From the NCBI GenBank assembly GCA_944470555.2, contig OX104128.1:41275920-41339919 (forward strand): a stretch of 64,000 nt of DNA, written 5' to 3'. Position numbers and translations under genes: made by a program. Shown here in pieces: positions 1-11,964 of the stretch. Position 1 is the stretch's first letter. Each line of letters starts with the position of its first letter. The DNA is from Heterobilharzia americana (lineage: Eukaryota; Platyhelminthes; Trematoda; Strigeidida; Schistosomatidae). Below the pieces are notes generated by a model. The model was not told the origin of the DNA. It worked only from the letters and a program-made list of their open reading frames with translations, and made no database searches.

Positions 1-320
1 GTCAGGTTCTATGTAGTTTCTCAATTCTTTCAATTCTTGGTATAAGGTGATGACCACTCAGTGTCATTGGCCTGTGTCTGTCTTAACAACTGACTTAGTT
101 GACCTTATACTTAGCGACATCCCGTCGGAACTTCAGTAAGTCCGACACTGGATAATAATTCACAAAACTTGAGACTTCTGGGGTCGTGAGTGTAAACTGC
201 TGAAGTGTCCACTCCGAGATCGAAACATGTGCCCAATGCTCTCAGGTTTTCAACGGTTCCCCAAGTGATGTCAGATAATGATGTTCTACCTTTCAACCAG
301 TCTACTTCTATACATTATCA
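1..320 (+). repeat. Diverged short repeat fragment (family-A-like 3' part)
   Basis: The stretch around 225-285 (a 'ccaatgctctcaggttttca' block followed by 'gatgtcag') resembles the 3' half of the family-A repeat seen better at 13297-13612, where the same order of blocks occurs. The antisense open frame across it has no recognisable protein content. Assignment is by eye and weak. Confidence 0.3.
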
Positions 321-783
321 ACAGACTTAGTGGGGATTATCTCCTCATCATGTACAAATCTTAGTATATGTTCATATGGTTTACAAACGACGTAACTAAA
401 CTTCTGAGTAATGCATGCTACGCTGAATTTTTAACTGATTTTAAGTCCTCTTTCTGAGTATTAATAATTTGTATCAAGTGGGAAGTTAGGAGTCATTACA
501 GATGCTCACTGGTAATATAAAATAACATCATCATCAAAGTATGAGTTCACTAAAGTTCAGAGGCGCCTTCTCCATTGAATTTCAGCTGAATAACAAACGT
601 TTAGTAGCGTACTTGCCACAAGGCCTATTGATTTAGTGACAAACACTAGAAGAATAACAGGGCTTAAAATATCAGGAGTTAACAGGTCGCGCTTCAACGG
701 CTAATGAGTTTTTCTGCGTACTTTCTTGGCAGTGATGAAAACACCTTTTCCAATAAACGCTTTCAGTCCAAATTGGTTATCTC

Positions 784-1136
784 CCTCAGGATGAGAGTCC
801 CAAAGTTCTCTTCCGAAATCATGACCGGTGGAACGAACCAAATCTTATGTGAAGACAGATACTCAACGATCGTATTGCATGAAAGTCGCACTATATCGCC
901 AACTGACAGAAGTACTAAAATGCTGACAATACAATTTCAACCCAGTAGCTCAATGATAACATGTTACCCACAAGATCTTTAAGTCCTACATGCGCACTGC
1001 TGAGAAGCTGCATACTGAAATGAAACGGCTGTCCAATGGTCTTACAATGGTTTGTCAAATGGTTTACAAGGATTCTCCGACCGACATCAGTCCGTAACGA
1101 ATACCAACTTGAAATCAATAAATAAATCCCTACAAA
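784..1136 (+). repeat. Family-A short interspersed repeat, + orientation
   Basis: Shared blocks with 13297-13612 include 'catgaccggtgga', 'ctatatcgc-aactgacagaagta', a degenerate 'cccag-agctc-atg' block, and the 3' end 'gacatcagtccgtaacgaat' followed by 'accaacttgaaatcaataaa'. The same 3' end appears reversed at 13143 and 61861. In the 13.4-kb copy the central part carries tRNA-like A and B boxes, so this is probably a degenerate tRNA-derived SINE. Open frames inside it are not credible genes. Confidence 0.55.
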
Positions 1137-1139
1137 CCT

Positions 1140-2876
1140 TCAAACTGAATTATTTTTGGTCGAACAACCCAAAGTGAAATACATTCTGGAAAATTGTTAA
1201 CCTACAAGATGTTACACTATAGTTTGTTAGTCTACTGAATGACGAAATAGGAATTAAGGTTCTGTATTGAAATGTCTTCAGTCGAGGTCAATATACAGAA
1301 TCAGATGAAAGCATATAATCTCAGTTATGTCAGAGATAAATGGAAAATTTCGTTAAACTAGAATTTATCTTTTCAATACAGTTTTTTCTCGAAATACTGG
1401 TCAGAAATGAATATACTCATGCACCAGGACAACGAAGTGCACCTGTTTTATGAGATTCTATACTGAGACGTGATTAGTGAAACATCGAGGGAGTAATGGA
1501 CTCGTAGGTAGCTGGTTGGACGTTTATCAGTCAGACCATAATGCTACAAAGTAATGCGGTCTTCATTGGAGTTATGAGGTTTGACTCCATCAAATTCTTC
1601 ATAAACTTAGTTAACCTTCGAGTTATTTCTGCAGGTAGAGCGATAATATCCATGATAAATCCAATAGGTAAGCAGTAACAAAAAAAGACCTGCCGACTGA
1701 TATTTCTGTATGAAGTTTGAACGTCATCAATTTGACCAGTCACTATCAGCAATAGAATCATTGAAACAGTAGCCGTTGGACATCCTTGATGTTCCGCTTT
1801 ACTGAAAAATTGGAGGATTCAAAGCGTACAACGGCTTTTGGCTTCTATATTCCAGTAAGTAGAGCGTATACAGCACTAAAGAACTAGAAAGCTCTCGGAA
1901 TTCTGACTTCCGTCAGCCTATGAATGAAACCATTCCTCTGGGACCCTGGTTTTTATCTGCTAATTGAAGCTACAGTGATGCTTTAAAAGAATATAATATA
2001 CAACGACAGATAGAATGTGCTTAGTTTCGTTCAATACTGATCGATAAATAAGATTCCAATTGTTATGCCATCTACAAGTAAATGTATATCACACTTTAAA
2101 CACGTCATCATGATCAAAATACATGCCTTGACCTCTGTTCATGGATAATGGTGATGACAATGTCAGTAATGATAGTAACACGTAGACAGTTGATAATTTA
2201 CCACATTAGTAATTGTGAAATGACTTAACATACTAAAGTTGAGATGATTAGCTTCACATGAATATCAGCCGCTTAGTATTAGTTTGATACGAGTTTGTAT
2301 TGGGTGTTTATGTATTTATAGCTGAAAAGGAAACCCACCTGGGTTGTGACAATTCCACCCACCAGCCTCTCAGCCTTTCTTCTCTATCGAAGACCAAGTC
2401 ATATATTTGCAACGTGTTGTCTGTCATCTGTCCGATTTTACGTCATTCGCATTCCATTTAACCTGAATAAGAAGATTTATATGATTTCAACTGCATAAAT
2501 CATTGAACAACTGTTCACTTAACTCTAGAAGTATCAATATTTTCCGTAAAGTGTTCTAGCCTCTTGACTGTAAGTTATCAGAAAGATTGATGAAATGTAT
2601 ACGAAAATAAAAACTGATGTATAGGCAATTGTCAATTTTAACACCATGGCTTTTCTATTCATCTGAATTCAGCCTTTTTTTTTTATTTGCTTGGTGTGCA
2701 CTGGAAGCTTCGTCGGTAAACTATAACATGATGTTTCGGTGTAAAAGTACTATTACCTGTACACTGATCATGTGAAATTTTAATAAAAGAGCAGTTTAGA
2801 CTGGTGACTTTACAGGCGGAACATAGGCTTCGCTTAATAGGAGTGTAAAACACAAGCAGTGGAATCAACTTTAGAT
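1140..2876. other. AT-rich stretch, no gene seen
   Basis: Only short, low-complexity open frames are present. I saw no splice-bounded coding exon, RNA gene or clear repeat. Confidence 0.5.
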
Positions 2877-2970
2877 GAGCTAACTTGTTGTTATATACAT
2901 TGATAGAGCGTTATTCACCAGCTTATGTTCCGAGCAAAATATTTGGTTCATAACCATATCAAAGTAATCA

Positions 2971-3272
2971 CATGACTCTCAAAATCCCCTCATATATAAT
3001 CCAACAGTTCAGTCTTGCATTCTAACGGTGGTAAAATTCTCTCATTATCTGCAACATATATTGATTCATTCTATTTACACGTATTAAGTGTTGATCCACT
3101 GAACAGCGATTCAGTAATCAATCTCTCCCTCCACCTAGCCATATTGGATTTTAGAATTATTACTCTATCCTACCCTATGGTGCGATTATGGGTCAGTGTA
3201 TGCAGAGCGACAGCCGAATTTTTCTCAAAACTTCTCATCTTGATAGAGTCTATCATTATATATTTCGCTAAA
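2971..3272 (+). repeat. Left arm of the Penelope-associated inverted repeat
   Basis: It runs from 'catgactctcaaaatcccct' to 'tatatttcgct' and is the reverse complement of 4093-4393. An open frame through it is present only because the arm lacks stops in one frame. The identical frame on the other strand in the right arm shows it is repeat and not a gene. Confidence 0.7.
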
Positions 3273-3670
3273 ATTTGCTGCTCTGACCAAACCTTATCGT
3301 TTACTCTAGCCTATGTACTTGACGACACAATCAATAGATGGTGTTTGATGGATTAGGTTATTCTGCTAATTGGATCTACTGGATATCTAAGTCGATAAAG
3401 TTCCTATTTGAGTGGGTTGATGCGTTTAAGTGCCCTTGTAATTGCAGCACTGCCAGGAATCTTACATAGCATTACTAATATATCTCTTCCTAACTTGTCA
3501 GCACAGGAGAAGATTTGAATTATCTCTTGGATATGTTGTAGTTACTGGTCATATTGTTATTTCTTATCCTCTAATAGATTTTTATGAAAATTTCAATTAA
3601 CTTCGGAGGGTAGTTATTAGATAGTCATGCCTCTTCAATGAATTTCAGTCCCTTATTTACATTTTCTGGC

Positions 3671-3955
3671 TTAATATTCAAAGCCTACCTTAGCAGATAT
3701 GTGATGAGATGATGTGAAAGTCAAGTATTTATTCGAATGTATTGGTTTTTGATAAATACTGACGCCTAACTTACTATCTTGTCTTCTCTTGATTTTGTAA
3801 TTCAGCATGGGCAATCCTCCGTCTTGATTGTGTATATCATAAGTCAATTGGTTAGCATCTACTACCAATCTTATGCATGTGAACAAACTGTAAATATGTT
3901 TTGACTTTAACACAGTAAATGAGTCATTTACATATCGCCATTATACTTTTAGACT
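3671..3955 (-). pseudogene. Penelope-like reverse transcriptase fragment
   Basis: The minus-strand frame contains 'RYVNDSFTVL' (YVND at 3923-3934), the position of the Y-x-D-D catalytic motif C, here with Asn for the first Asp. After about 45 residues follow 'DIHNQDGGLPML' and then 'GVSIYQKPIHSNKYLTFTS'. These are the family's typical G-x-L-P-x-L block and the K-P-T-H-T-x-x-Y-L-x-F-x-S block. Order and spacing fit the palm-to-thumb part of Penelope-type RTs. The frame is short, stops appear on both sides and a catalytic Asp is replaced, so this is a dead fragment. A LINE or LTR RT is unlikely because the K-P-T-H block is characteristic of Penelope elements. Confidence 0.65.
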
Positions 3956-4092
3956 GAATTACAATCTTACTGATGATACTCCTCATCAACTCTCCGTAAA
4001 CATACTTGCTACAACTGTAGATACTGAATATGCGATTGCTACTAACTGATCTCAATCGGTCACTCAGTCAGAAAGTTGGGGAACTAACTTTT

Positions 4093-4393
4093 AGTGAAAT
4101 ATATAGTGATAGACTCTATCAAGATGAGAAGTTTTGAGAAAAATTCGGCTGTCGCTCTGCATACACTGACCCATAATCGTACCATAGGGTAGGATAGAGT
4201 AATAATTCTAAAATCCAATATGGCTAGGTGGAGGGAGAGATTGATTACTGAATCGCTGTTCAGTGGATCAACACTTAATACGTGTAAATAGAATGAATCA
4301 ATATATGTTGCAGATAATGAGAGAATTTTACCACCGTTAGAATGCAAGACTGAACTGTTGGATTATATATGAGGGGATTTTGAAAGTCATATG
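4093..4393 (-). repeat. Right arm of the Penelope-associated inverted repeat
   Basis: Reverse complement of 2971-3272. Near-identity of the arms means either recent origin or ongoing homogenisation, since the interior RT is already broken. Confidence 0.7.
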
Positions 4394-4884
4394 GTTCAAT
4401 CAATGTATTTTATATCAAGTTAGCTAATCTAATCTTAGCAGCTTCATAGTCCATATTCATATCCCTAAAACAAACTCCACTGTTACGATCATTACCTATC
4501 TCATTTTGGGTGATACTTGTGACCTACTAGATGAGGCAGAGGAATGATATGTAGCATTTGGCAGTTTAGTTACATACAACTGGTGATTTTCTAGTTTGCA
4601 ACATGCACTTTTCCCATTAACGGGTAGTAGATGAAACTACGTGTCAATCTCTGGTTGTGTTTTAAAAAATGACTAGCGCACTTATATGTCATATGTTATA
4701 TGTAGGCTAACTGGAATCATCAAGAGTGACTAGTTGAGCTTTGACACTATACGATAAGATGAAATTACTTATTTTACAATAATTTTCCCATCGTGATGTA
4801 TGTATAGACATAATTTGCACTATTTACCACCTTTTATGTCATTTTATAAATACTAAGTTATACTCGGTGGGATTGCTGGAACAG

Positions 4885-5025
4885 CACTAAGTGGATAACA
4901 GTCTGGCGTTTGAAGCGATGAGTACTGGTTTCAAATCTCAGTGGGAACAGCATCCGTCCCTAGAGAGCAGCTGATGAGTCCTGAATAGGACAAACCGCGT
5001 GTCCTGGATTCCACTGATAACGACC
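4885..5025 (+). repeat. Sm-alpha-like SINE with damaged hammerhead core
   Basis: tRNA-like 5' part ('ctaagtggataacag', then 'ggtttcaaatctc' as B box), then 'catc-gtccctagagagcag' and the hammerhead core CTGATGAG with stem II GTCC/GGAC around 4970-4990. The 3' end is 'tcctggattccac'. The second core strand reads CAAAC where GAAAC is needed, so self-cleavage is probably lost. Hammerhead-bearing Sm-alpha repeats are a known feature of schistosome genomes. Confidence 0.65.
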
Positions 5026-5716
5026 AAATAGACTACATTAAGTTACACATTTATGCAACTAAGTTTTTGACTTTCTGTCCAGTCATCCGTCTAGTTTGCA
5101 TCAAGTTTTTTTCCTTATAGGTTCGATCAAGTAAAACTCAGAAACAAGAGAATTTTATCTACACGTAGTGTTATGATTACTATCGATAAGATTAATAAAC
5201 TAACTTATTTTACTGACAAAAGACAGTATCTAGGTAAACTATCAAGGTGACAAAGGTTTATTTAACTTAAAGGGCAAAACGAGTTGGAAGTCAGAATATT
5301 TGTAAACTGATGATCACATCACATGTTGAATGCCGATCGTTGGACACCTACCGATGAAGTGAAAGCAACGACAACGTGATTACCTCGACCATTCATTATC
5401 TTAGGTTCAATAACGTATAGAGGTCGAGGGTGTTCACTATAAAACAGTTCTAAATTCGAATGAAGTAATAGTAATTATATACATTTCAACTTTTCCTGAA
5501 TCTCTATTTGATATTGCTTCGTAATGAAAACTATATGCATAAAAGTGACTGGCTGTCATGTGGCTCTTTCGAACATTCACACACATATCAACCAGTAATA
5601 TAATGTGATACTTCATTATCAGTAAAATCCCGAAGAGAGGACTAAAGCTAAGCAAAAACATCAATTTGTTCCATAAATTCTTATTTATCGTATTCCATAA
5701 TTTTTTTTCTTCATGA

Positions 5717-5717
<1 letters not shown>

Positions 5718-5744
<27 letters not shown>
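5718..5744. repeat. (TA)n microsatellite
   Basis: Uninterrupted alternating TA of about 27 bp. The long antisense open frame at 5437-5790 runs through it and is spurious. Confidence 0.95.
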
Positions 5745-5750
<6 letters not shown>

Positions 5751-6248
5751 ATTTGCACTGGTTTATGTATCGATTTTTTTGCATATCCACACTTATTGAT
5801 TATCTATGTGGTAATAGAAAAGTAAAAGGTGAAGGTAGTGGAAATAAATGTGTATGTGTGTGTGTATGTTTCTAGTTAGTTAGGCGCCGTGTATCCTGAA
5901 TATATACATATGGTCAAATGTACAAATTATCATTGTTACTAATGCCTATTGAACTGTCTACAATAGATGTCGTAGTGATACTTTTAATAGTTGTAATAGC
6001 AGTAGTGGTAGTTGTATAGTGAAATCAATTTTAATTTTTTCATCTCTTAGTCCATCCTTTTTTCTAAATAATGTAACAAATCAAGTGTATATACCTATAA
6101 ACTTGATTGTGTAAATTCTCTTTAATCCGACATTTTGTATACTTGTTCATGCGTGCATGAATATGTAACACTGTGCCTTTCTGTTGCCTTTTTTTCAGAC
6201 AGTCTGTGTACATTCACGAGCGTATCTACATCCAATGGGAAAATGGCA

Positions 6249-6250
<2 letters not shown>

Positions 6251-6284
<34 letters not shown>
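6251..6284. repeat. (TA)n microsatellite
   Basis: Uninterrupted TA tract of about 34 bp, directly followed by the tRNA-derived repeat at 6300. Confidence 0.95.
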
Positions 6285-6286
<2 letters not shown>

Positions 6287-6299
6287 TAAGTAAAGCTAA

Positions 6300-6475
6300 G
6301 GTAGAATTCATACCAGCAACCACCGGGTTTCCGACGCAGTACTCTACCAACTGACAGCTAAGAAATCTGACTCGTGATCAAATTTTCATTTCACCTTCAA
6401 TCATTGCTTAGTATGAATACAACTCCTCCAAACCACGATTATCTCAGATAGTCAAAATGATAAAGCTAAGTTGGT
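6300..6475. repeat. Family-B tRNA-derived SINE, inverted head plus forward tail
   Basis: The left part, 6310-6360, is a tRNA-like head on the minus strand: antisense B-box region 'accaccgggtttccgac', then the antisense A box 'ctctaccaactga'. The right part is the + strand tail: 'attttcatttcaccttcaat' 'cattgcttagtat', then 'ccaaaccacgattatctcag' 'atagtcaaaatgata'. The same head-minus/tail-plus arrangement is seen at 56890-57085. At 21863 and 24275 head and tail point the same way. Confidence 0.55.
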
Positions 6476-7409
6476 AATTAAGCATTCTTAATCACCATAA
6501 AATAATTTAAGACTGAAAAATTGTGTTCATTAAAATGAATTTAGTCATGAGTACATTATCTTTGTTATGTAACACAAGTTGATGAAAATGGTTTGAAAAT
6601 AAAAGAAACTTTTGTCTTAACTTTTACCTTTGCTCGAAAATGGTATTTTAATCAATTTCTCTAGTGCGTTTTATTTTTTCAATGAAACTCATAAATTGAC
6701 AAGTTAACATTGTAAATTTTGAGTAATATACACAAGTTTTGTAATTCAGCAGTATCTACAGATGTTATTTTTAATTGGCAGATGGTGATTTGAAGCCCAG
6801 TCTATATATCTATACTTTAGCTGTCTTGGGAAGGTTTTTATGTTAACATATGCGGTATTCAATGTTCAAGCCTTTATGTAGCTTCTAGTTGCATCGTGTT
6901 ATTGATATCTTGAGTATGATGACTGCAGAGGAAAGGTAAGGGCCGATTTTTGACATATTCAAACTACCCGGTTACATGATGAACTATGTAGGCTGTACAA
7001 AACTATTACTAGGTAGGCTCTCATCTCCCTAGTAGTGCCAATGATATTATTTGAAGGAACGGATAACATTTAGTTCCACTTATTCCATTGGTTTGCATGG
7101 AACTAACCAACTTGAAGATAGTCTTCTGTGCATAGAGTGACAAAAACTAAAGAAGTACTGAGAAAACTTAGTACTTTGAAACTGAGCCAGAAATATTCTT
7201 TGACAGAATGAAACAAATTCTGAAATTGTAGTGAAAAGTATCAATCAATATTTCTTCTTCAAGTTATGAGTATACCGATCCTCTTTCAAGGATAAATTTA
7301 CTTTAGTAATTAGTATCAGTAGCTGGAATTCAGCCAACGATTTACAGTTTTAGCGAGTCAAGTTTTTCTAAAAGTTATTCCCTGTTCACTTTTAATCCTT
7401 TCTCTTTAG

Positions 7410-7443
7410 TTATCTATGACTACTGTCTCCATAAACCCTCCTG
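7410..7443 (+). CDS. Possible small exon of an unrecognised gene (34 nt)
   Basis: A strong pyrimidine tract ends in 'tctctttag' and is followed by 34 open bases (LSMTTVSINPP) and a 'gtaaac' donor. Its phase-1 end joins in frame to the candidate exon at 7928. The exon is very short, the evidence is only splice-site shape and frame compatibility, and I do not recognise the peptide. It may be chance. Confidence 0.2.
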
Positions 7444-7927
7444 GTAAACTAAAAAAAAATTACATTAACAATAAAAATAAAATTTAATTTTGAGGGATAA
7501 TCTGGGTGGATGGTTTCTAATTGAAACCCTGTTGACTGGCACCATAGTTAGAATGTCATTTGGAAAACTACTCACCTGTGAAAAGTGGCAAAGTGGAATT
7601 TGTAAATCATTTGCTCTAAGAGATGAATCTGTCTAAGTACCCGAATGATGCACTCATCCCCGAACGTGCGAAACATCGATTCTGTGTTTAGATAACTCTG
7701 ATCTGGCTGGTGAGATTTACAAATCACCTAGAGTGGTTTCTAGCTACTCAAGTTGTTTGATAACAAACAAGGAAACTTAATTATCCAACTCCTTTTAATA
7801 TACATTAAGTAGAACAACGTAATCTGTGTCATTTCAAAATGTTAGGTAGAAAAAGTCTGGATTCATTTAGTCGATTTTAGGAATCTGGCATTCCTTGTAA
7901 CCATCTGTCTATCTCTTTATTACACAG

Positions 7928-7981
7928 ATATTCAACCCACGAAAGATCAGGTTCTAACTGTCCATCCACCAGAACGCATAT
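7928..7981 (+). CDS. Possible internal exon of an unrecognised gene (54 nt)
   Basis: The acceptor is excellent ('ctatctctttattacacag') and a 'gtaaat' donor follows at 7982. In the frame that starts two bases in it reads 'IQPTKDQVLTVHPPERI', without stops. It ends one base into a codon, exactly the phase needed by the exon at 8633, creating a Cys codon across the junction. The length of 54 nt is symmetric. The peptide is not recognised. Confidence 0.33.
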
Positions 7982-8632
7982 GTAAATGATGTCAGTTAAG
8001 CAAAATAATTAGTTGGAAATACTGGTAAATCGGTTGCTGGAAGTCCACAAACGTTCATATCTTACTTGTGGGTACAAGTGATGTTATTTTAGCAACAAAA
8101 TGAAAGCTTTCATTCAGTTATCTAGTTCAAAGGATCTACTGATATGCGGTTAACACTTGATTAATGGACAAACTTAGTTTTTCTTTACTATACGTCTAGT
8201 GAATGTTTATTGATTGTAATACTAATTTCTGCTGTATGAATTAAACAATTTCTAACTGCTTTTACACGAATGCAGAAAAATATTTTATTTTCAAGTCTGG
8301 TCTTGTTTTCTTGTTAATTCCAATTCTTCTGCTTTTCTGGTTGGCTTTCATTGTACTGACGGTAGTGGTAAAACTGCTTGTGCATGTATACACATATGAT
8401 TGTATACGCCAGTGATGTTCTACACACCTAATATGTAACAAAATGATTGGAATCTTTAACACTAACCAATGTGTCCAAGTTAGCGTATCATAATGACTAG
8501 GCTTATATTCGATGCAGACATATGTATACTTACAGTCTAAAACTAGAAAATATGTTTTCTACTAAAGAATCAATAAATAACAACATATGAATACTGAATA
8601 TTCCTGTTTTTACTTCTCATTATGCGGATTAG

Positions 8633-8802
8633 GTGTAGACAGTTTTGGCGTACACCCACAGGAAACTTACTACCAGACAATATGTGAAGACTTAGAACAA
8701 GGTATGCATGCTTCTCTTTACTATGAAAACTACAAACCATGTTGGAAAACTGTATCACATGAACAGTTAGTAAAGTTAGCCTTTTTGGGGGAAGAAATCT
8801 GA
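8633..8802 (+). CDS. Probable terminal exon of an unrecognised gene
   Basis: Acceptor 'cattatgcggattag' with a pyrimidine-rich stretch from 8600, then 170 nt coding VDSFGVHPQETYYQ, a middle part, and SHEQLVKLAFLGEEI before TGA at 8800-8802. Composition is that of an ordinary soluble protein, with mixed charged and aromatic residues and no low complexity, which is unusual for random frames in this AT-rich DNA. An AATAAA signal lies 45 bases after the stop. I cannot name a family. An upstream partner exon at 7928-7981 fits the phase. Alternative: a chance open frame. Confidence 0.42.
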
Positions 8803-8846
8803 GCTCAGTTTAGTATCATAACATGAAGAGAGTTTTATAAAATAAC

Positions 8847-8852
8847 AATAAA
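8847..8852 (+). promoter_or_regulatory. Candidate poly(A) signal AATAAA
   Basis: Canonical hexamer 45 nt after the stop codon at 8802. AT-rich context makes chance occurrence fairly likely, so it only adds modest support to the terminal exon. Confidence 0.35.
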
Positions 8853-8859
8853 ATGTTAC

Positions 8860-11775
8860 TGATGCATCGAAATGAAAACAGCTTGAAAGTTGAGAGTGCT
8901 TACTTTTTGAAAACTTTATGAGGAAAAAAGATGCTGGAAGATCACCTCTTTGAAATGACTGGACAGTAATCGAAATAGTCCCGTTGTATAATAAAAATTA
9001 ATAAAAGACAATTCAACGAAGCATAAGAATTTCAAAGAAGAAACCCCTACGGTTCGAAGGACACTGTTTATGAATATTAGCAGAGATACTGAAGAATCGA
9101 CTGTGTAAAGTACTGAAGAAGACCTTCATTTTCTTCCAGCTTCTCATCGCTTTCTCCAGTCAACAACTAATCTGAGAGTGTTTAAACGATAAACAACCGC
9201 TTTGGGCCACATCCATGTGTGTTTGCCACATAGGCCACACAAATCTTGTTCTATTCAAATACATCACTGAACACTATCCTGCATAACTGTCCAAAGGATA
9301 GTGTAAAACTGTCAACAGCACGATTCTTGAACATTTAGTTATCTCAGGTCATTGGGATCCACGACAGTTATCTTTCAAAGTGACTTATAACTCGTGATGG
9401 CAAACATTTCTAAGGGAGTGCGTATTCACCACCTCAACAGATGGTGATAATTGCCCTAAGACAATTTATTCATTTCTGTATCTATTTACCATAAACCTGT
9501 CAGCAATTTTTGATGACCATGATTTGACCTTCGAGGTGTTATCACGTTGTGACTTTATGGACCGTTTTTGATTACTTGTATCGACCCATTAGCCACTGAT
9601 TGACATGTATATTTTGTTGCAATTATAATTACGATGTACAGCTTTTAAAAATGATTCATCGAATAGGAAATCTTTTTAACTGGACAATACTTTGATTTTA
9701 ATATACTGTGACTGCAAACATTGAAATTCTGAAAGCTTAGTAGTTCTTAGTTAGATCACTAGTCCGAACTCTGTTCGAGATAATTAAGTTCGGGAGGCTG
9801 ATTAGCACCAGAAGGCCTTACAAAACGGATGTGCATGGATCATTGTCTTGTACACGAATGCAAACATAGTTACTGACACATCTAAATATGGTATATTATG
9901 CAAACTACTTTAAAACGTCTTTAAAATTATTACAGTGTGAAATAATTGTCTTACGATATAAATTAGGGTAAAGAACCCAAAACTGCAGGTGTATGCATTG
10001 TATTCACCTAAATATACATTATCATGTGCTTGGATTTTTATGTACTTATACAAATTTAAATCTTCCACTGAGAATTTTTGAGCAATTATTTAAGCATTGA
10101 GGCTTAACATTTCTCACAACCTATAGTAAACAAAAAGATTTCAGAAACTAGATAGTAAGGAAATAAATATCAGAGATGAAAAATCTCTTTCTTTTACCAC
10201 CATTTCTTCTTTCTGCAGAGATAGTACTGGTCCTACCGACAGTCACACTATTAGGCTCTTTTTTTTTCTGGTACTTTGCGCTACTTTTTAGGTGACTACA
10301 CAAATACTTTGTCACTGTTAGCCTAAACACAGTAAGTCTACATAAATGAAAAATATGTTTGCAATTTTTGCTTAAGACGACTATTGTTTTGTACAGTCCC
10401 TCGGTTTGATTAATTTTTAGCGATAACATGCATCATAGAGTAACTGAATTAAAGATTTGATGCTATTTTGCTGGTTAGTGATTCGTAGTGGAATTCAAAT
10501 GGTACATTTCTTCCCAGTTGGGACTATTTATCTTAATTTATATGCATTCTAGTGTATGATGCTGTTTCTACTGAGTTATGCAGTTATTTCCTAGGCTTCT
10601 TAATCATAAAGCCATCTCTTATGAATCTTTATGTGGAGAACACTCCACAGAAGGTAAAGTCAATCCTGGTTTGTCAGGCGAACTGATATGAAAATGTAAC
10701 ATAAGTCAGTATCTAGCCATTTGTAAAAGCATCCCATATTTTTAAGAGACATTGATCAATTCAGTTCACTAAAATAAACGACAAGGATACAGAAGTATGT
10801 ACACAATAATTTTTAGACTCACTAGAAAGTCAACAGATACGAACTAGCTGATTATTCTCAACTGGAAAGCTCGATTCATTGCTCAATTGAACATATAACT
10901 TCCACCTTATACCGTTATGTTGAAACTGAGTTATTGCAATTAAGTGGATCGAATCTTGTACTCTTTTCATGTTTCAAAAGTTTGCCTTCTACTTTTAATT
11001 TCTCTTTTACGGCTCTTTAGTGGGCTTATAACCTAGTAATCAAATGTAGCATTTCTGCTGTTTAGCTGTGTTCTAAAAACGGAAAGATTAACCTATATTT
11101 GAGATATCTTTATGAATAGTTTATTATAAGGTTCAACACATGATAGCCATCAGCAGATACTGTAATGAATATTGTGCACAATAAAGAGTTGGCGAAAGCT
11201 GCAAGGGTATTAAAAACCATGCTTTTTATACTAATTATCAGCCTTCTGTAAGGATTCTGTTTAACCTCAATGAAAATGCCTATCCTTCGAATCTTCGAAC
11301 CCTTGCAGTTCAGCCCGGGTCAGAGATGATTACTGAATAGGTTAGGTCCCTGCTGACAACAGGGGATAAGTACACTATGAATTATACAATATTGTATTCA
11401 TATAGTCAGAACGTATACAATCATTTCATAAATTAAACTCCTGTATCTCACCACCTTCTAAAACAGTGGTATCATGTAAAGCTGTCAAGTAATTACTGGT
11501 CAATAAAATGAACAAAACAAACAGTTTAATTTCGCATAAAAAGTAACTCAAAGGTTTCTTCGTTTTGAAATAAACTTTTGAACGATGCAGCTCAGCTGCA
11601 AACCATTTCGTTATGCAAGTCAGAGTGAACGGCTAAATTGCTGTTCGTGTATCCCATGCAACTTTAGCTTGATAACCTTACTTAGCTCAAATAACTTACA
11701 ACAGCAGTTATGCCATGAAATATGAGGAGTCTAAATTTTCAAATTATCCACAAATCTAGCAAGTCATCTCGATAA
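8860..11775. other. AT-rich stretch, no gene or clear repeat seen
   Basis: No splice-bounded coding exon was found. The 93-residue antisense frame at 10148-10429 has no recognisable features. A short block at 11285-11320 ('ttcgaacccttgcagttcag') faintly resembles a tRNA B-box but is too weak to call. Confidence 0.45.
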
Positions 11776-11779
11776 TAAT

Positions 11780-11962
11780 CGGTTACGGGCAGTCGGCAGG
11801 ATGCTGTACTTGACCTGGGTTTCATTCTTGTTGACATTGGTCAATAAGGCCTACCTGCAACCTCTATGGAAATGATGTCCTGTCCGAGGTCCGAACCCAC
11901 GTCAAGCAGTGTTGCAGTCACTGACGTTAACCACTGAGCTACTTTGGCAGCAACCGACCTTC
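11780..11962 (-). repeat. tRNA-derived SINE, - orientation
   Basis: Read on the minus strand, it starts with 'gccaaagtagctcagtggtt' (A box TAGCTCAGTGG) and 45 bases later has 'gtgggttcggacctc' (B box GGTTCGGACC). That is the spacing of an internal RNA polymerase III promoter. A unique-looking body 'gacaggacatcatttccata' follows, down to about 11780. No intact cloverleaf was found, so a SINE and not a functional tRNA gene. Confidence 0.6.
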
Positions 11963-11964
11963 TG

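Larger units (their letters stand above)
2877..4430 (-). mobile_element. Penelope-like element remnant flanked by inverted arms
   Basis: Two arms of about 300 bp, 2971-3272 and 4093-4393, are reverse complements of each other with very few differences: the translated frames match over about 86 residues with one substitution. Weaker matching continues outward to about 2877 and 4430, where the left arm carries roughly 65 extra bases. The roughly 820-bp interior encodes, on the minus strand, part of a Penelope-type reverse transcriptase. Inverted or direct terminal repeats (pLTRs) are a known feature of Penelope-like elements, so the arms are read as such. The element is clearly incomplete: no full RT and no GIY-YIG endonuclease lie between the arms. 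Confidence 0.6.

Noticed and set aside
3015..3356. 113-residue + ORF near 3.0 kb with a copy on the opposite strand at 4084-4347
   Set aside because: Both are translations of the inverted arms of the Penelope-like element.
6199..6250. Strong acceptor 'gttgcctttttttcag' followed by a short open stretch
   Set aside because: No donor before the TA tract; no coding support.
6889..6935. Possible exon reading LHRVIDILSMMTAEER with a gtaagg donor
   Set aside because: Protein-like, but its phase-2 end fits none of the downstream candidates and the exon is only 47 nt; left uncalled.
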